From an uncultured Pelagibacteraceae bacterium (lineage in GTDB: Bacteria > Pseudomonadota > Alphaproteobacteria > Pelagibacterales > AG-422-B15), in assembly GCA_902610585.1 (NCBI GenBank), contig CACLWE010000002.1, positions 62,001 through 126,000 of the forward strand: a stretch of 64,000 nucleotides of DNA, given 5' to 3'. Below are positions 10,322-18,958 of this stretch, piece after piece. A program made the translations under genes and the position numbers. The notes beneath the pieces were generated by a model that saw nothing but the letters and a program-made list of their open reading frames with translations, was not told the DNA's origin and made no database searches. The first letter of the stretch is position 1. Each line of letters starts with the position of its first letter.

Positions 10322-10707
10322 TCATAAAAAGAAAAACTGAAAAGTCTAGCAGATCACACAAGGTTTCTGAAATAATCAGAAAAGCTATCAGTGAAGTTCT
10401 TGTAAGAAATGAAATGCCACTTGATATACCATTCAAGTTTCCAATAAGTGTAATTAGAGTTGAGATGAATGCTGATTTAAAAATTGCATATATCTACGTA
10501 ATTACCCACGAAGAAATTAAAGAAGAAGAAATTATATTTAAATTAAACTCCTGTAAGCATTTTCTTGCTAGAGAAGTTACAAGTCTGATAAATTTAAAGT
10601 TTTCTCCTAAACTTATTTTTAGAATTGATCGAAGTATTGATGAGATTAGTAATATAGAAAACGCTCTTAAAAAAGAAAAAGTTCTAAATGATCTTAATAA
10701 TAATTAG
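10318..10707 (+). CDS. rbfA: 30S ribosome-binding factor A
   Basis: Late 30S-subunit maturation factor with a KH-like fold. It has 129 residues, the usual length. Recognisable features are the N-terminal basic segment SHKVSEIIRKAISEVLVRNE, the central VIRVEMNADLKIAYIYV strand and the C-terminal PKLIFRIDRSIDE. The start is a GTG overlapping the infB stop by 4 bases, indicating translational coupling. It is followed 3 bases later by truB. Confidence 0.92.
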   Translation: MIIKRKTEKSSRSHKVSEIIRKAISEVLVRNEMPLDIPFKFPISVIRVEMNADLKIAYIYVITHEEIKEEEIIFKLNSCKHFLAREVTSLINLKFSPKLIFRIDRSIDEISNIENALKKEKVLNDLNNN

Positions 10708-10710
10708 TAC

Positions 10711-11583
10711 ATGAACGGATGGATATTTATAGATAAACCAAAAAATGTAACCTCATTTAAAGTTATACAAAAACTTAGGAAAATTCTAAACATAAAAAAA
10801 ATTGGACATGCAGGAACCTTAGACCCCTTCGCTACAGGAATACTCGCAATCGCAGTCGGAGAGGCAACAAAGAGTATTCACTATTTTAATCAAAATAAGG
10901 TATATAAGTTTAATATAGTTTTTGGAGAATCAAAAGATACAGATGACATAACGGGAAAAACAATTGATAAATCAAATATTATTCCCAGTAAAGCAGAAAT
11001 AGATCAATGCCTAAGAAGGTTTGTCGGAAAACATTCTCAAGTACCACCTCAATATTCTGCAGTAAAAGTAAATGGTAAAAGAGCATACAAGCTTGCAAGA
11101 AATAATCAAAAATTTGTAATTAAACCCAAAGACGTGCTTATAAATTCTTTAAAATGTTTAGAAGTCAAAAATAACAATGAGTATTCTTTTATTATGGATT
11201 GCTCTACTGGAACTTATGTAAGATCTTTCGCAAGAGATTTAGGAAAAATGCTGGGAACGCATGCCTATGTTTCTGAGTTAAGAAGAGTGAAAATAGGTAA
11301 AATTGAAGAAAAAGATATTATTTTACTAGATAAATTTGAAGAATTAGTACATATTGGCGATCATTTTGAAGTAATGCATTCAATTAGAGAAGTACTGGAC
11401 GACATCCCAGCAGTACTGATCGATCAAGATTTAAGTCTTAAATTTCAAAATGGTCTTAGCTTTGAATACCTTAATGAAAAATCTGAGAATGATTATTTAT
11501 TAATTGAAACAAAGAAAAAATTTGTTGGTATAGGTAAGGTTACAGAAGGAAAAATAAAGCCTGTGAGGGTGTTTAACTTATGA
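10711..11583 (+). CDS. truB: tRNA pseudouridine(55) synthase TruB
   Basis: Forms pseudouridine 55 in the T-loop of elongator tRNAs. It has 290 residues. The catalytic motif GHAGTLDPFATGILAIAVG contains the essential aspartate. PPQYSAVKVNGKRAYKLAR and CSTGTYVRSFARDLG are the further TruB signatures. The protein starts directly with the conserved GWIFIDKPKNVTS. It lies within the infB-rpsO operon, 3 bases after rbfA. Confidence 0.96.
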   Translation: MNGWIFIDKPKNVTSFKVIQKLRKILNIKKIGHAGTLDPFATGILAIAVGEATKSIHYFNQNKVYKFNIVFGESKDTDDITGKTIDKSNIIPSKAEIDQCLRRFVGKHSQVPPQYSAVKVNGKRAYKLARNNQKFVIKPKDVLINSLKCLEVKNNNEYSFIMDCSTGTYVRSFARDLGKMLGTHAYVSELRRVKIGKIEEKDIILLDKFEELVHIGDHFEVMHSIREVLDDIPAVLIDQDLSLKFQNGLSFEYLNEKSENDYLLIETKKKFVGIGKVTEGKIKPVRVFNL

Positions 11584-11592
11584 GGGGTTGTG

Positions 11593-11862
11593 ATGTCGAT
11601 AAATAAAGATAACAAGAATAAAATAATTGACGAATATGCAAGATCTCAAAAAGATACTGGGTCTCCAGAGGTTCAAATAGCCATACTTAGTGAGAGAATA
11701 TCAAACCTAACTCAGCATTTTCAGTCCCATAAGAAAGATAATCATTCAAGAACTGGCTTAATGCGGTTGATAAATCAAAGACGAAGTTTGCTAGCATATC
11801 TAAAAAAAAGTAATAAAGATTCTTATGAGAAATTAATCGATAAACTCGGTATTAGAAAATAA
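11593..11862 (+). CDS. rpsO: 30S ribosomal protein S15
   Basis: Primary 16S rRNA-binding protein of the 30S platform. The ATG at 11593 gives 89 residues, the standard S15 length, starting [14 protein letters not shown] 3 bases upstream would add one residue and is unlikely. A purine-rich GAGGGG lies about 5 bases before this ATG. Signatures are [20 protein letters not shown] and the terminal LIDKLGIRK. pnp follows 38 bases downstream. In E. coli S15 represses its own translation; no leader fold was tested here. Confidence 0.97.
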   Translation: MSINKDNKNKIIDEYARSQKDTGSPEVQIAILSERISNLTQHFQSHKKDNHSRTGLMRLINQRRSLLAYLKKSNKDSYEKLIDKLGIRK

Positions 11863-11900
11863 AGCAATGATAATTAAAATTTTTAGAGGAACGAAAAAAT

Positions 11901-13970
11901 ATGACAAAAGTTATTTTAAGAGAGATGAATTGGGGAGACCAATTATTAAAAATAGAGACAGGAAAGGTAGCAAAACAGGCAACAGCTTCAACTATAGTTA
12001 GTTACGGAGATACAGTTGTAATGGCTAATGTTGTAGCAGCTAAAACAGCTAAACCTGACATCGACTTTTTTCCACTCACTGTTAGTTACCAAGAAAAATT
12101 TTACGCAGCAGGTAAAATTCCTGGAGGTTTTTTTAAACGTGAGGGAAGACCAACAGAATTTGAAACTCTAACATCACGTTTAATTGACAGACCTATAAGG
12201 CCATTATTTCCCGAGGGTTTCAAAAATGAAACCCAAGTAATACTTACTGTATTATCACACGATACTGAAACAAATCCTGATATAGTTGCCATGATAGCTG
12301 CCTCAAGTGCTCTAACATTATCTGGTATACCATTCATGGGACCAATTGGAGGATGTAGGGTTGGTTATGATGGTAAAGATTACATATTAAATCCAAAAAT
12401 CAATGAAGAAACCCAATTAGATCTAGTAGTCTCTGGAACTCAAGATGCAGTATTGATGGTAGAGTCTGAAGCTAAAGAACTTTCTGAAGAAATTATGTTG
12501 GGTGCAGTTAAATTTGGACACGAGTCAATGCAAGAGGTCATAAAAATAATTATTAATCTTGCTGAGGAATGTGCCAATGACCCATGGGAATTTGAATATA
12601 ATGTTAATGATGAGTTGATGAATGAACTGAAAAGTGAATACAAGGATCAAATCAAAAACTGTTATTCAATTGTTGATAAGATGAAAAGACAAAATTCTCT
12701 GAGTGAGATCAAATCTAAGTTGGAAGAAAAATATGCTGACACTGAAGATCAAAATCTTAATGAAGTAATGTCATATTTTAAAAAAATTGAAAAAGATGTA
12801 GTCAGGTCTCAAATTTTGAAAGATAAATCTAGAATTGATGGGCGTAGACTTGATGAAGTTAGAAATATCTCATCAGAAGTTTCATGGCTGCCAAGAACAC
12901 ATGGCTCATCATTATTTACAAGGGGTGAAACACAAGCAATTGTTGTGGCAACTCTTGGATTTGGTGAAGACGAGCAAAGAATAGAGGCACTTCAAGGTTC
13001 ATACAAAGAGAACTTCATGCTTCATTATAATTTTCCTCCATATTCAGTTGGAGAAGTTGGAAGAATGGGCTCAGCTGGAAGAAGAGAGATAGGTCATGGT
13101 AAACTAGCTTGGAGAGCCCTCAAAGCTGTATTGCCGAATAAAGATGATTTCGATTATACAATCCGACTAGTATCTGACATTACAGAGTCTAACGGCTCAT
13201 CGTCTATGGCAACGGTTTGCGGATCCTCTCTTGCATTAATGGATGCTGGAGTCCCAATTAAAAATTCTGTTTCAGGTATAGCAATGGGATTAATAAAAGA
13301 AGGTGATGACTTTGCTGTATTATCAGACATTCTTGGAGACGAAGATCATTTAGGTGATATGGATTTCAAAGTAGCGGGCACAAAAGACGGTGTAACATCA
13401 TTACAAATGGATATTAAAATTACAGGAATCACCTATGAGATTATGGAAAAAGCTTTAAATCAAGCAAAGGGCGGAAGAGACTTTATCCTAAATGAGATGA
13501 ATAAGTCTATTGACTCCCCGAGAACTGAGCTTGGACCTTACACGCCAAGAATTGAGATGATGAAGGTCAAAAGAGATAATATAGGTGAGATCATTGGTAA
13601 AGGTGGCGCTACTATAAAAGACATAATTGAGAAATCTGGAGCAAAAATTGATATAAGTGACAGTGGTAATGTAAAAATAGCTGGAACTAGCAATGAGTCA
13701 ATTCAGGTTGCAATTGATTTAATAAACTCAATTGTTGAGGAACCTGAAGTTGGTCAAGTTTACGAGGGTAAAGTTGTTAAAATTATGGAATTTGGTGCAT
13801 TTGTGAATTTCTTTGGAAAAAGAGATGGCCTTGTCCACATTTCACAATTATCTGAAGAGAGAGTTGAGAAAGTTGCTGACGTGCTAAGTGAAGGTGATAT
13901 AGTGAAAGTCAAAGTAATCGGTTTTGATAAGGGTAAGGTTAAATTATCAATAAAGGATGCTGAAATCTAA
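11901..13970 (+). CDS. pnp: Polyribonucleotide nucleotidyltransferase (PNPase)
   Basis: Phosphorolytic 3'-5' exoribonuclease and degradosome component. It has 689 residues. Two RNase PH-like domains are visible: the first with [15 protein letters not shown] and [14 protein letters not shown], the second with DGRRLDEVR and [13 protein letters not shown]. They are followed by a KH domain ([20 protein letters not shown]) and an S1 domain ([19 protein letters not shown]) at the C-terminus. AGAGGA, 11 bases before the ATG, is a good ribosome-binding site. The rpsO-pnp order is conserved across bacteria. Confidence 0.98.
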   Translation: MTKVILREMNWGDQLLKIETGKVAKQATASTIVSYGDTVVMANVVAAKTAKPDIDFFPLTVSYQEKFYAAGKIPGGFFKREGRPTEFETLTSRLIDRPIRPLFPEGFKNETQVILTVLSHDTETNPDIVAMIAASSALTLSGIPFMGPIGGCRVGYDGKDYILNPKINEETQLDLVVSGTQDAVLMVESEAKELSEEIMLGAVKFGHESMQEVIKIIINLAEECANDPWEFEYNVNDELMNELKSEYKDQIKNCYSIVDKMKRQNSLSEIKSKLEEKYADTEDQNLNEVMSYFKKIEKDVVRSQILKDKSRIDGRRLDEVRNISSEVSWLPRTHGSSLFTRGETQAIVVATLGFGEDEQRIEALQGSYKENFMLHYNFPPYSVGEVGRMGSAGRREIGHGKLAWRALKAVLPNKDDFDYTIRLVSDITESNGSSSMATVCGSSLALMDAGVPIKNSVSGIAMGLIKEGDDFAVLSDILGDEDHLGDMDFKVAGTKDGVTSLQMDIKITGITYEIMEKALNQAKGGRDFILNEMNKSIDSPRTELGPYTPRIEMMKVKRDNIGEIIGKGGATIKDIIEKSGAKIDISDSGNVKIAGTSNESIQVAIDLINSIVEEPEVGQVYEGKVVKIMEFGAFVNFFGKRDGLVHISQLSEERVEKVADVLSEGDIVKVKVIGFDKGKVKLSIKDAEI

Positions 13971-13985
13971 ACAAAGGTTTCATTA

Positions 13986-15437
13986 ATGGAATACATCAAT
14001 ACTTCAGAAGATAAACTTCATGAAGAATGCGGTGTATTCGGCATATTTGGAAGCCCAGACGCTTCCACACTTACAGCCTTGGGTTTACATGCTCTTCAAC
14101 ATCGGGGTCAAGAAGGAGCAGGTATTGTTTCATTTGATGGAGAAAAGTTTCATGGTGTTAGAAGACCAGGGCTAGTTGGAGATAACTTTAATAAACAAGA
14201 AGTAATTAATAGGCTGCAAGGCAGCAATGCAATTGGGCATGTTCGATATTCTACAACTGGTGATTCAATTTTAAAAAATATTCAACCCTTATATGCAGAT
14301 TTAATGTCGGGTGGCTTCGCATGTGCACATAATGGAAATCTTACAAATGCCTCTGCTTTAAGAGAAAAACTTGTTAGTCGTGGATCAATTTTTCAATCTA
14401 CATCTGATACCGAGACAATTTTGCAATTAGTAGCGCAGTCAGAGAGAAAACAAATAGTTGATAAACTAATAGACGCTTTATTTAAAATCCATGGAGCCTA
14501 TTCACTTGTTATTCTTACAAACAAGAAACTTATTGGCGTAAGAGATCCTTTTGGAATTAGACCTTTAGTTCTTGGTGACCTTAATGGAGCTCCAGTTTTG
14601 GCATCAGAAACATGTGCTCTAGATATAATTGGTGCAAAATTTGTAAGAGAAATTGAAAATGGAGAAATAATAATAATTTCTGAAAGAGGAATGGAAAGTA
14701 TTAAACCTTTCCCAAAAGTTGCTGAAAGACCATGTATTTTTGAGAGAATTTATTTTTCTCGCCCCGACAGCATGTTAGGAGGCAACACGGTTTATTCTTA
14801 TAGAAAAAATCTTGGAATAGAATTAGCAAAAGAACACCAAGTTGAAGCAGATACCGTTGTACCTGTTCCTGACTCAGGGGTTCCAGCTGCTCTTGGCTAT
14901 GCGCAGCAGTCAAGCTTGCCTTTTGAACTTGGCATAATTAGAAACCATTATGTCGGAAGAACATTTATCGAGCCATCCCAAAGTATTAGACAATTTGGAG
15001 TAAAACTTAAACATAATGCTAATGTATCTTACATTAAAAATAAGAAAATTATTTTAATTGATGACTCAATTGTAAGAGGGACTACTGCTAAAAAAATTAT
15101 TAAAATGATTTATGATGCAGGCGCAAAAGAAGTACATTTGGGCATAGCATGTCCTCCGATAAAACATCCTGATTTTTACGGTATTGACACCCCTGACTAT
15201 AGTGAACTTATCGCGTCAAAAAATAGTATTGAAGAAATCAACGAGGCAATTGGATCTAAAACCTTATTTTTCTTATCGTTAGAAGGTACTTATCGATCTA
15301 TGGGTTATGAGACTAGAGATCCTGATCAACCTCAATTTACAGATCATTGTTTTACAGGTGAGTATCCTACAAGTTTGATCGATCGTGAAAAAGGCAATAT
15401 ATCAAAACAGTTTTCTCTTTTAACTGAAAAAAACTAA
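13986..15437 (+). CDS. purF: Amidophosphoribosyltransferase
   Basis: First enzyme of de novo purine synthesis, making phosphoribosylamine from PRPP and glutamine. It has 483 residues. The glutaminase nucleophile Cys15 (EECGVFGIFG) follows a 14-residue N-terminal propeptide, so the protein is probably processed. The ALQHRGQEGAGI motif belongs to the Ntn domain, and the PRPP loop IILIDDSIVRGTTAKKI to the transferase domain. It follows pnp by 15 bases on the same strand and converges on fabI, overlapping it by 4 bases at the stop codons. Confidence 0.97.
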   Translation: MEYINTSEDKLHEECGVFGIFGSPDASTLTALGLHALQHRGQEGAGIVSFDGEKFHGVRRPGLVGDNFNKQEVINRLQGSNAIGHVRYSTTGDSILKNIQPLYADLMSGGFACAHNGNLTNASALREKLVSRGSIFQSTSDTETILQLVAQSERKQIVDKLIDALFKIHGAYSLVILTNKKLIGVRDPFGIRPLVLGDLNGAPVLASETCALDIIGAKFVREIENGEIIIISERGMESIKPFPKVAERPCIFERIYFSRPDSMLGGNTVYSYRKNLGIELAKEHQVEADTVVPVPDSGVPAALGYAQQSSLPFELGIIRNHYVGRTFIEPSQSIRQFGVKLKHNANVSYIKNKKIILIDDSIVRGTTAKKIIKMIYDAGAKEVHLGIACPPIKHPDFYGIDTPDYSELIASKNSIEEINEAIGSKTLFFLSLEGTYRSMGYETRDPDQPQFTDHCFTGEYPTSLIDREKGNISKQFSLLTEKN

Positions 15438-16213
15438 ATTTCTTTGGGAACTCCTACGATATTATATCCACAATCGACGTAATGTGTCTCACCTGTCACG
15501 CCTGAAGATAAATTGCTTAGTAGGTAAAGTCCTGATTTTCCAACATCCTCTAAATCAATATTTCTATTCATTAAAGAATTTTTCTCAGACCATTTCATCA
15601 TGTCTTTTCCGCCAGAAATACCGGCCATAGCAAGTGTTTTCATAGGTCCAGCCGATAAAGCATTTACTCTAATATTTGAAGGACCTAAATCTGCCGCTAA
15701 ATATCTTACGCTTGACTCAAGTGCTGCTTTAGCGACTCCCATCACATTGTAGTTTCTAATATATTTTTGAGATCCATCATAGGTAAGTGTTAGAAGTGAG
15801 CCTCCATTTTTCATTAGTCTTTCTGCTTCATGAGCAACTTCAGTAAAGGAAAAACATGATATTAACATAGTATTAGAGAAGTTATTTCTTGATGTATTTA
15901 AATATTTTCCTTTTAATTCATTTTTTTCAGAGAATGCAATCGAGTGTAAAACAAAATCGATTGTACCCCATTGTTTTTCAATTTCAGCAAATGACTCTTT
16001 AATAGATCCTTCTTTCAAAACATCACATTCAATTACGAAACTACTTTTTATAGAATTTGCAAGTGGTTCTACTCTTCTATGTAAGGCTTCACCCTGATAT
16101 GTAAAGCAAAGCTCAGCACCTTCACTTGATAATTTTTTTGAAATTCCCCAAGCAATTGAGTGGTCATTAGCTACACCCATAACAACCCCTTTTTTTCCAT
16201 GCAGCAAACTCAT
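15434..16213 (-). CDS. fabI: Enoyl-[acyl-carrier-protein] reductase (NADH)
   Basis: Final reduction step of type II fatty acid elongation. It has 259 residues with a short-chain dehydrogenase fold. The N-terminal [20 protein letters not shown] is the FabI nucleotide-binding signature. The catalytic pair Tyr-x6-Lys is seen in YNVMGVAK, and [16 protein letters not shown] follows. It is last in the fabA-fabB-fabI operon, overlapping fabB by 4 bases. It belongs to the triclosan/diazaborine-sensitive enzyme family. Confidence 0.96.
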   Translation of the reverse strand: MSLLHGKKGVVMGVANDHSIAWGISKKLSSEGAELCFTYQGEALHRRVEPLANSIKSSFVIECDVLKEGSIKESFAEIEKQWGTIDFVLHSIAFSEKNELKGKYLNTSRNNFSNTMLISCFSFTEVAHEAERLMKNGGSLLTLTYDGSQKYIRNYNVMGVAKAALESSVRYLAADLGPSNIRVNALSAGPMKTLAMAGISGGKDMMKWSEKNSLMNRNIDLEDVGKSGLYLLSNLSSGVTGETHYVDCGYNIVGVPKEI

Positions 16214-17421
16214 TTCTCAAACCTCTTAAATACCAATGATGCATTTGTACCGCCAAATCCAAAGCTATTACTCATTGCAGTATCTATTTTTTCATCATGA
16301 CGTGAAGTTAGTATATTCATTCCAACTGCTTCTTCATCTAACTCTTCGATATTAGCAGACTCTGAAATAAAATTATTATTCATCATTAATAAGGTGTAGA
16401 TTGATTCATGAACACCAGCTGCACCCAGAGAATGTCCACTTAGTGACTTCGTAGAACTAATAAAAGGCAAATCATCTTTAAATACTCTTTTTATAGCTTT
16501 TAATTCGGCAATATCACCAACAGGTGTTGATGTTCCGTGAGCATTAATATAGTCGATTTTTTCAACATCTTTTTTTGCCATCATCATGCATCTTTCAGCG
16601 CCTTCTCCAGAAGGCTGTACCATGTCATAACCATCTGATGTGGCTCCATATCCGACTATTTCTGCATAAATCCTTGCATTTCTTTTTACCGCTGTATCTA
16701 AATCTTCCAAAACGACTACCCCGCCTCCACCAGCAATAACAAAGCCATCACGATGTTTATCAAAAGCTCTGGAAGATTTTGAGGGTTGATCGTTATATTT
16801 GGAGGATAAAGCCGGCATTGCATCAAAGAGTGCTGATAAAGTCCAATCTAATTCTTCACCACCTCCAGCAAATATTCGATCCTGTTTTCCCATTTGTATA
16901 ATTTCATAGGCATTACCAATACAATGTGCACTAGTAGAGCATGCCGAGCTTATTGAATAATTTATGCCTTTAATTTTAAAGTACGTTGATAAAGTTGCGG
17001 AGTTGGTGCTACACATGACTTTTGGAACACTTGTAGGACCAATTTTTTTTGGACCTTTTTCTCGGGTGATGTCAAACGCTCTCAGTAAGCTTTTGGTAGA
17101 TGGTCCGCCTGATCCCATAATTAAACCTGTCATATTATTAGATATTTCATCTTCTTTAAGTTCGGAGTCCTTAATGGCCTCATTCATAGCAATATAATTA
17201 TAGCTTGCTCCATCTCCCATAAATCGAAGAAACTTTCTATCTATAGTTTCTTCTAAATTGAGATCTATCTGGCCACTTACTTGGCTTCTAAAACCCATTT
17301 CTTTTTGTGATTGGTCAAAAGAAATACCAGATGAAGCATTGTATAGTGATAATCTTATCTCATCTTTATTATTTCCAAGAGATGATACGATTCCTAGGCC
17401 TGTAATTACAACTCTTCTCAT
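16210..17421 (-). CDS. fabB: Beta-ketoacyl-ACP synthase I
   Basis: Condensing enzyme that extends the unsaturated acyl chains introduced by FabA. It has 403 residues. The Cys-His-His triad is visible as [14 protein letters not shown] (Cys), [14 protein letters not shown] (His) and [14 protein letters not shown] (His). The C-terminal [16 protein letters not shown] is typical. I choose FabB over FabF because it sits directly after fabA, as in other alphaproteobacteria. Its start abuts the fabA stop with a one-base overlap. Confidence 0.94.
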   Translation of the reverse strand: MRRVVITGLGIVSSLGNNKDEIRLSLYNASSGISFDQSQKEMGFRSQVSGQIDLNLEETIDRKFLRFMGDGASYNYIAMNEAIKDSELKEDEISNNMTGLIMGSGGPSTKSLLRAFDITREKGPKKIGPTSVPKVMCSTNSATLSTYFKIKGINYSISSACSTSAHCIGNAYEIIQMGKQDRIFAGGGEELDWTLSALFDAMPALSSKYNDQPSKSSRAFDKHRDGFVIAGGGGVVVLEDLDTAVKRNARIYAEIVGYGATSDGYDMVQPSGEGAERCMMMAKKDVEKIDYINAHGTSTPVGDIAELKAIKRVFKDDLPFISSTKSLSGHSLGAAGVHESIYTLLMMNNNFISESANIEELDEEAVGMNILTSRHDEKIDTAMSNSFGFGGTNASLVFKRFEK

Positions 17422-17921
17422 TATTTAATCAGTCCTACTTTTAATCCTTCAGCTGAATATATTTGCTTACCATCCACTTCTACCACTCCATCTCCTACTC
17501 CCACAATAACACCTCTTTTTATTATTTTTTTCATATCAATTTTATACTCAACTAATTTTGAGTCCTTTAAAATTTCACCACCAAATTTCACATTACCTGA
17601 GCCTAGCGCCCTACCGCGTCCAAGCTCGCCTATCCATCCCAAATAAAATCCAACCAGTTGCCACATTGCATCTAAGCCGAGACATCCTGGCATCACAGGA
17701 TCCATTTCAAAATGACAATTAAAAAACCACAGGTCTGGTGTTACGTCCAATTGAGCAACAATTTCACCTTTACCAAATTTACCACTGCTATCAGTAATTT
17801 TAGTTACTCTATCAAACATTAACATTGGAGGAAGTGGAAGGCGTGCATTTCCAATGCCAAACATTGTGCCATGAGCGCAATTTAAAAGATCTTCTTTTGT
17901 AAAGCTTGATTTTTTTTCCAC
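17421..17921 (-). CDS. fabA: 3-hydroxydecanoyl-ACP dehydratase/isomerase
   Basis: Bifunctional dehydratase/isomerase that starts unsaturated fatty acid synthesis by making cis-3-decenoyl-ACP. It has 166 residues with a hot-dog fold. The active-site histidine lies in [20 protein letters not shown], and the [18 protein letters not shown] segment that follows is FabA-specific and distinguishes it from FabZ. It is first in the minus-strand fabA-fabB-fabI operon and divergent from irr, with 91 bases between them that hold a 10+10 inverted repeat. Confidence 0.96.
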   Translation of the reverse strand: MEKKSSFTKEDLLNCAHGTMFGIGNARLPLPPMLMFDRVTKITDSSGKFGKGEIVAQLDVTPDLWFFNCHFEMDPVMPGCLGLDAMWQLVGFYLGWIGELGRGRALGSGNVKFGGEILKDSKLVEYKIDMKKIIKRGVIVGVGDGVVEVDGKQIYSAEGLKVGLIK

Positions 17922-17962
17922 GAGGTTTATCTATCTTATTGTTTTATATGAGATTTATAAGA

Positions 17963-17992
17963 TTAATGTATTATTATTGTAAAATACATTAA
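17963..17992. promoter_or_regulatory. Inverted repeat between fabA and irr, candidate operator
   Basis: TTAATGTATT (17963-17972) and AATACATTAA (17983-17992) form a perfect 10+10 inverted repeat around a 10-base centre. It sits 42 bases upstream of fabA and 20 bases upstream of irr, where it could overlap both divergent promoters. A half-site spacing of two helical turns suits a dimeric regulator. Irr autoregulation or a fatty-acid regulator are both possible. It does not match the TTAGAA-N3-TTCTAA box seen at 18429. Confidence 0.6.
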
Positions 17993-18012
17993 ATTTTAAT
18001 AAAAATAAATTT

Positions 18013-18405
18013 ATGAAAGATATCAAGCATTTTTTGAGACAAAACTCGCTAAGGCCAACCAAGCAGAGAGTGATTATAGCAAATTACTTATTTGACGGCG
18101 TAAATAAGCATGTAACAGCTGAAACTCTTTCAAATGAACTTTTGAAAATGAAAGCAGGCATATCCCTTGCTACAATTTATAATACCCTACACGACTTTTA
18201 TGAAAAAGGTCTTTTAAAGAAATTAATGATTAATTCTGAACGTATTTATTTTGATACTAATACCGAGCATCATCACCACTTTTATTCTAAAAAGGACCAA
18301 AAATTAATTGATATTAATGTAGACATGAAAGTGAGTGGTCTTCCAAAACCTCCAAAAAATAAAAAAATTAATAAGATAGAAGTTCTAGTTCACTTAGATA
18401 ATTAA
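18013..18405 (+). CDS. irr: Fur-family transcriptional regulator, Irr type
   Basis: Iron/haem-responsive regulator of the alphaproteobacterial Irr subgroup. It has 130 residues. A winged-helix DNA-binding domain covers about 1-80 (LRPTKQRVIIANYLF and SLATIYNTLHDF). A histidine cluster HHHH at residues 86-89, followed by FYSKKDQKLIDI, matches the haem/metal-binding region of Irr. The N-terminal haem regulatory Cys-Pro motif known from Bradyrhizobium is absent, as it is in many Irr proteins. Adjacency to fabA-fabB-fabI is typical for irr. An Irr-type box lies 24 bases downstream, in front of the rubrerythrin gene. Confidence 0.88.
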   Translation: MKDIKHFLRQNSLRPTKQRVIIANYLFDGVNKHVTAETLSNELLKMKAGISLATIYNTLHDFYEKGLLKKLMINSERIYFDTNTEHHHHFYSKKDQKLIDINVDMKVSGLPKPPKNKKINKIEVLVHLDN

Positions 18406-18406
18406 T

Positions 18407-18421
18407 TGATAATAATTCTCA
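18407..18421. promoter_or_regulatory. TGA-N9-TCA element, possible second iron-regulator site
   Basis: TGATAATAATTCTCA fits the TGA-N9-TCA pattern described for RirA iron-rhodo boxes and also loosely resembles half of a Fur box. It lies just after the irr stop codon and 7 bases before the Irr-type box. The pattern has only six fixed bases, so chance is a real alternative. Confidence 0.25.
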
Positions 18422-18428
18422 ATATCAG

Positions 18429-18445
18429 TTTAGAACGATTCTAAT
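18429..18445. promoter_or_regulatory. Irr box (iron control element) upstream of rubrerythrin
   Basis: TTTAGAACGATTCTAAT contains the perfect palindrome TTAGAA-CGA-TTCTAA, which matches the known Irr/ICE architecture TTTAGAA-N3-TTCTAAA with one end mismatch. It sits 3 bases before a candidate -35 hexamer. Placement upstream of -35 suits activation at least as well as repression. The irr gene itself ends 23 bases upstream. Confidence 0.75.
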
Positions 18446-18448
18446 GTA

Positions 18449-18476
18449 TTGACTTTTTTCAAATCAATTATATCTT
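18449..18476 (+). promoter_or_regulatory. Candidate promoter of the rubrerythrin gene
   Basis: TTGACT (18449-18454) and TATCTT (18471-18476) are spaced by 16 bases directly after the Irr box. A strong Shine-Dalgarno sequence, AAGGAGAGA, lies at 18491-18499, 4 bases before the ATG. Confidence 0.5.
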
Positions 18477-18502
18477 TGCATTAACTTATTAAGGAGAGAC
18501 AA

Positions 18503-18922
18503 ATGACTGAATTAAAAGATAGTAAAACTTTGGATAATCTAAAAGCAGCATTTGCTGGTGAAAGCCAAGCAAATAGAAGATATCTATACTTTGCACAAAA
18601 AGCAGATGTAGAAGGCCACAATGATGTAGCGGCTGTGTTTAGATCAACTGCAGAGGGCGAAACAGGACACGCTCATGGACATTTAGAATTTATGGAAGAA
18701 GTTGGCGATCCTGCAACAGGAGAACCCATAGGTTCAACTGAGGAAAATTTAAAAGCTGCTATAGCTGGTGAAACTCATGAATATACTGATATGTATCCAG
18801 GCATGGCAAAGACTGCAAGAGAAGAGGGTTTTGACGAAATAGCTGATTGGTTTGAAACATTGGCTAAAGCTGAAAAGTCTCACGCAGGCAAATTCCAAAA
18901 AACATTAGACTCAATCGATTAA
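18503..18922 (+). CDS. Rubrerythrin-like diiron protein lacking the rubredoxin domain
   Basis: Ferritin-like four-helix diiron protein of 139 residues, probably a peroxide reductase. Iron ligands visible by pattern are E20, E53-x2-H56, E90/E93 and E124-x2-H127. Classical rubrerythrin carries a C-terminal rubredoxin domain with two CxxC motifs; this protein ends right after the diiron bundle, so electrons must come from another protein. The neighbouring Fe-S protein is a candidate donor. It has its own promoter with an Irr box, a strong ribosome-binding site and a terminator immediately after the gene, suggesting high, iron-controlled expression. Confidence 0.9.
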   Translation: MTELKDSKTLDNLKAAFAGESQANRRYLYFAQKADVEGHNDVAAVFRSTAEGETGHAHGHLEFMEEVGDPATGEPIGSTEENLKAAIAGETHEYTDMYPGMAKTAREEGFDEIADWFETLAKAEKSHAGKFQKTLDSID

Positions 18923-18925
18923 TTA

Positions 18926-18953
18926 AAAAGGGGCTTAAAAAGCCCCTTTTTTT
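18926..18953 (+). terminator. Strong Rho-independent terminator after rubrerythrin
   Basis: A 10-bp stem with a GGGGCT/AGCCCC core (AAAAGGGGCT / AGCCCCTTTT), a five-base loop and a seven-T run. It ends 5 bases before the ATG of the Fe-S protein, so that gene is expressed only by read-through, unless it has a cryptic start. This arrangement would give far more rubrerythrin than downstream protein. Confidence 0.85.
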
Positions 18954-18958
18954 CTATC

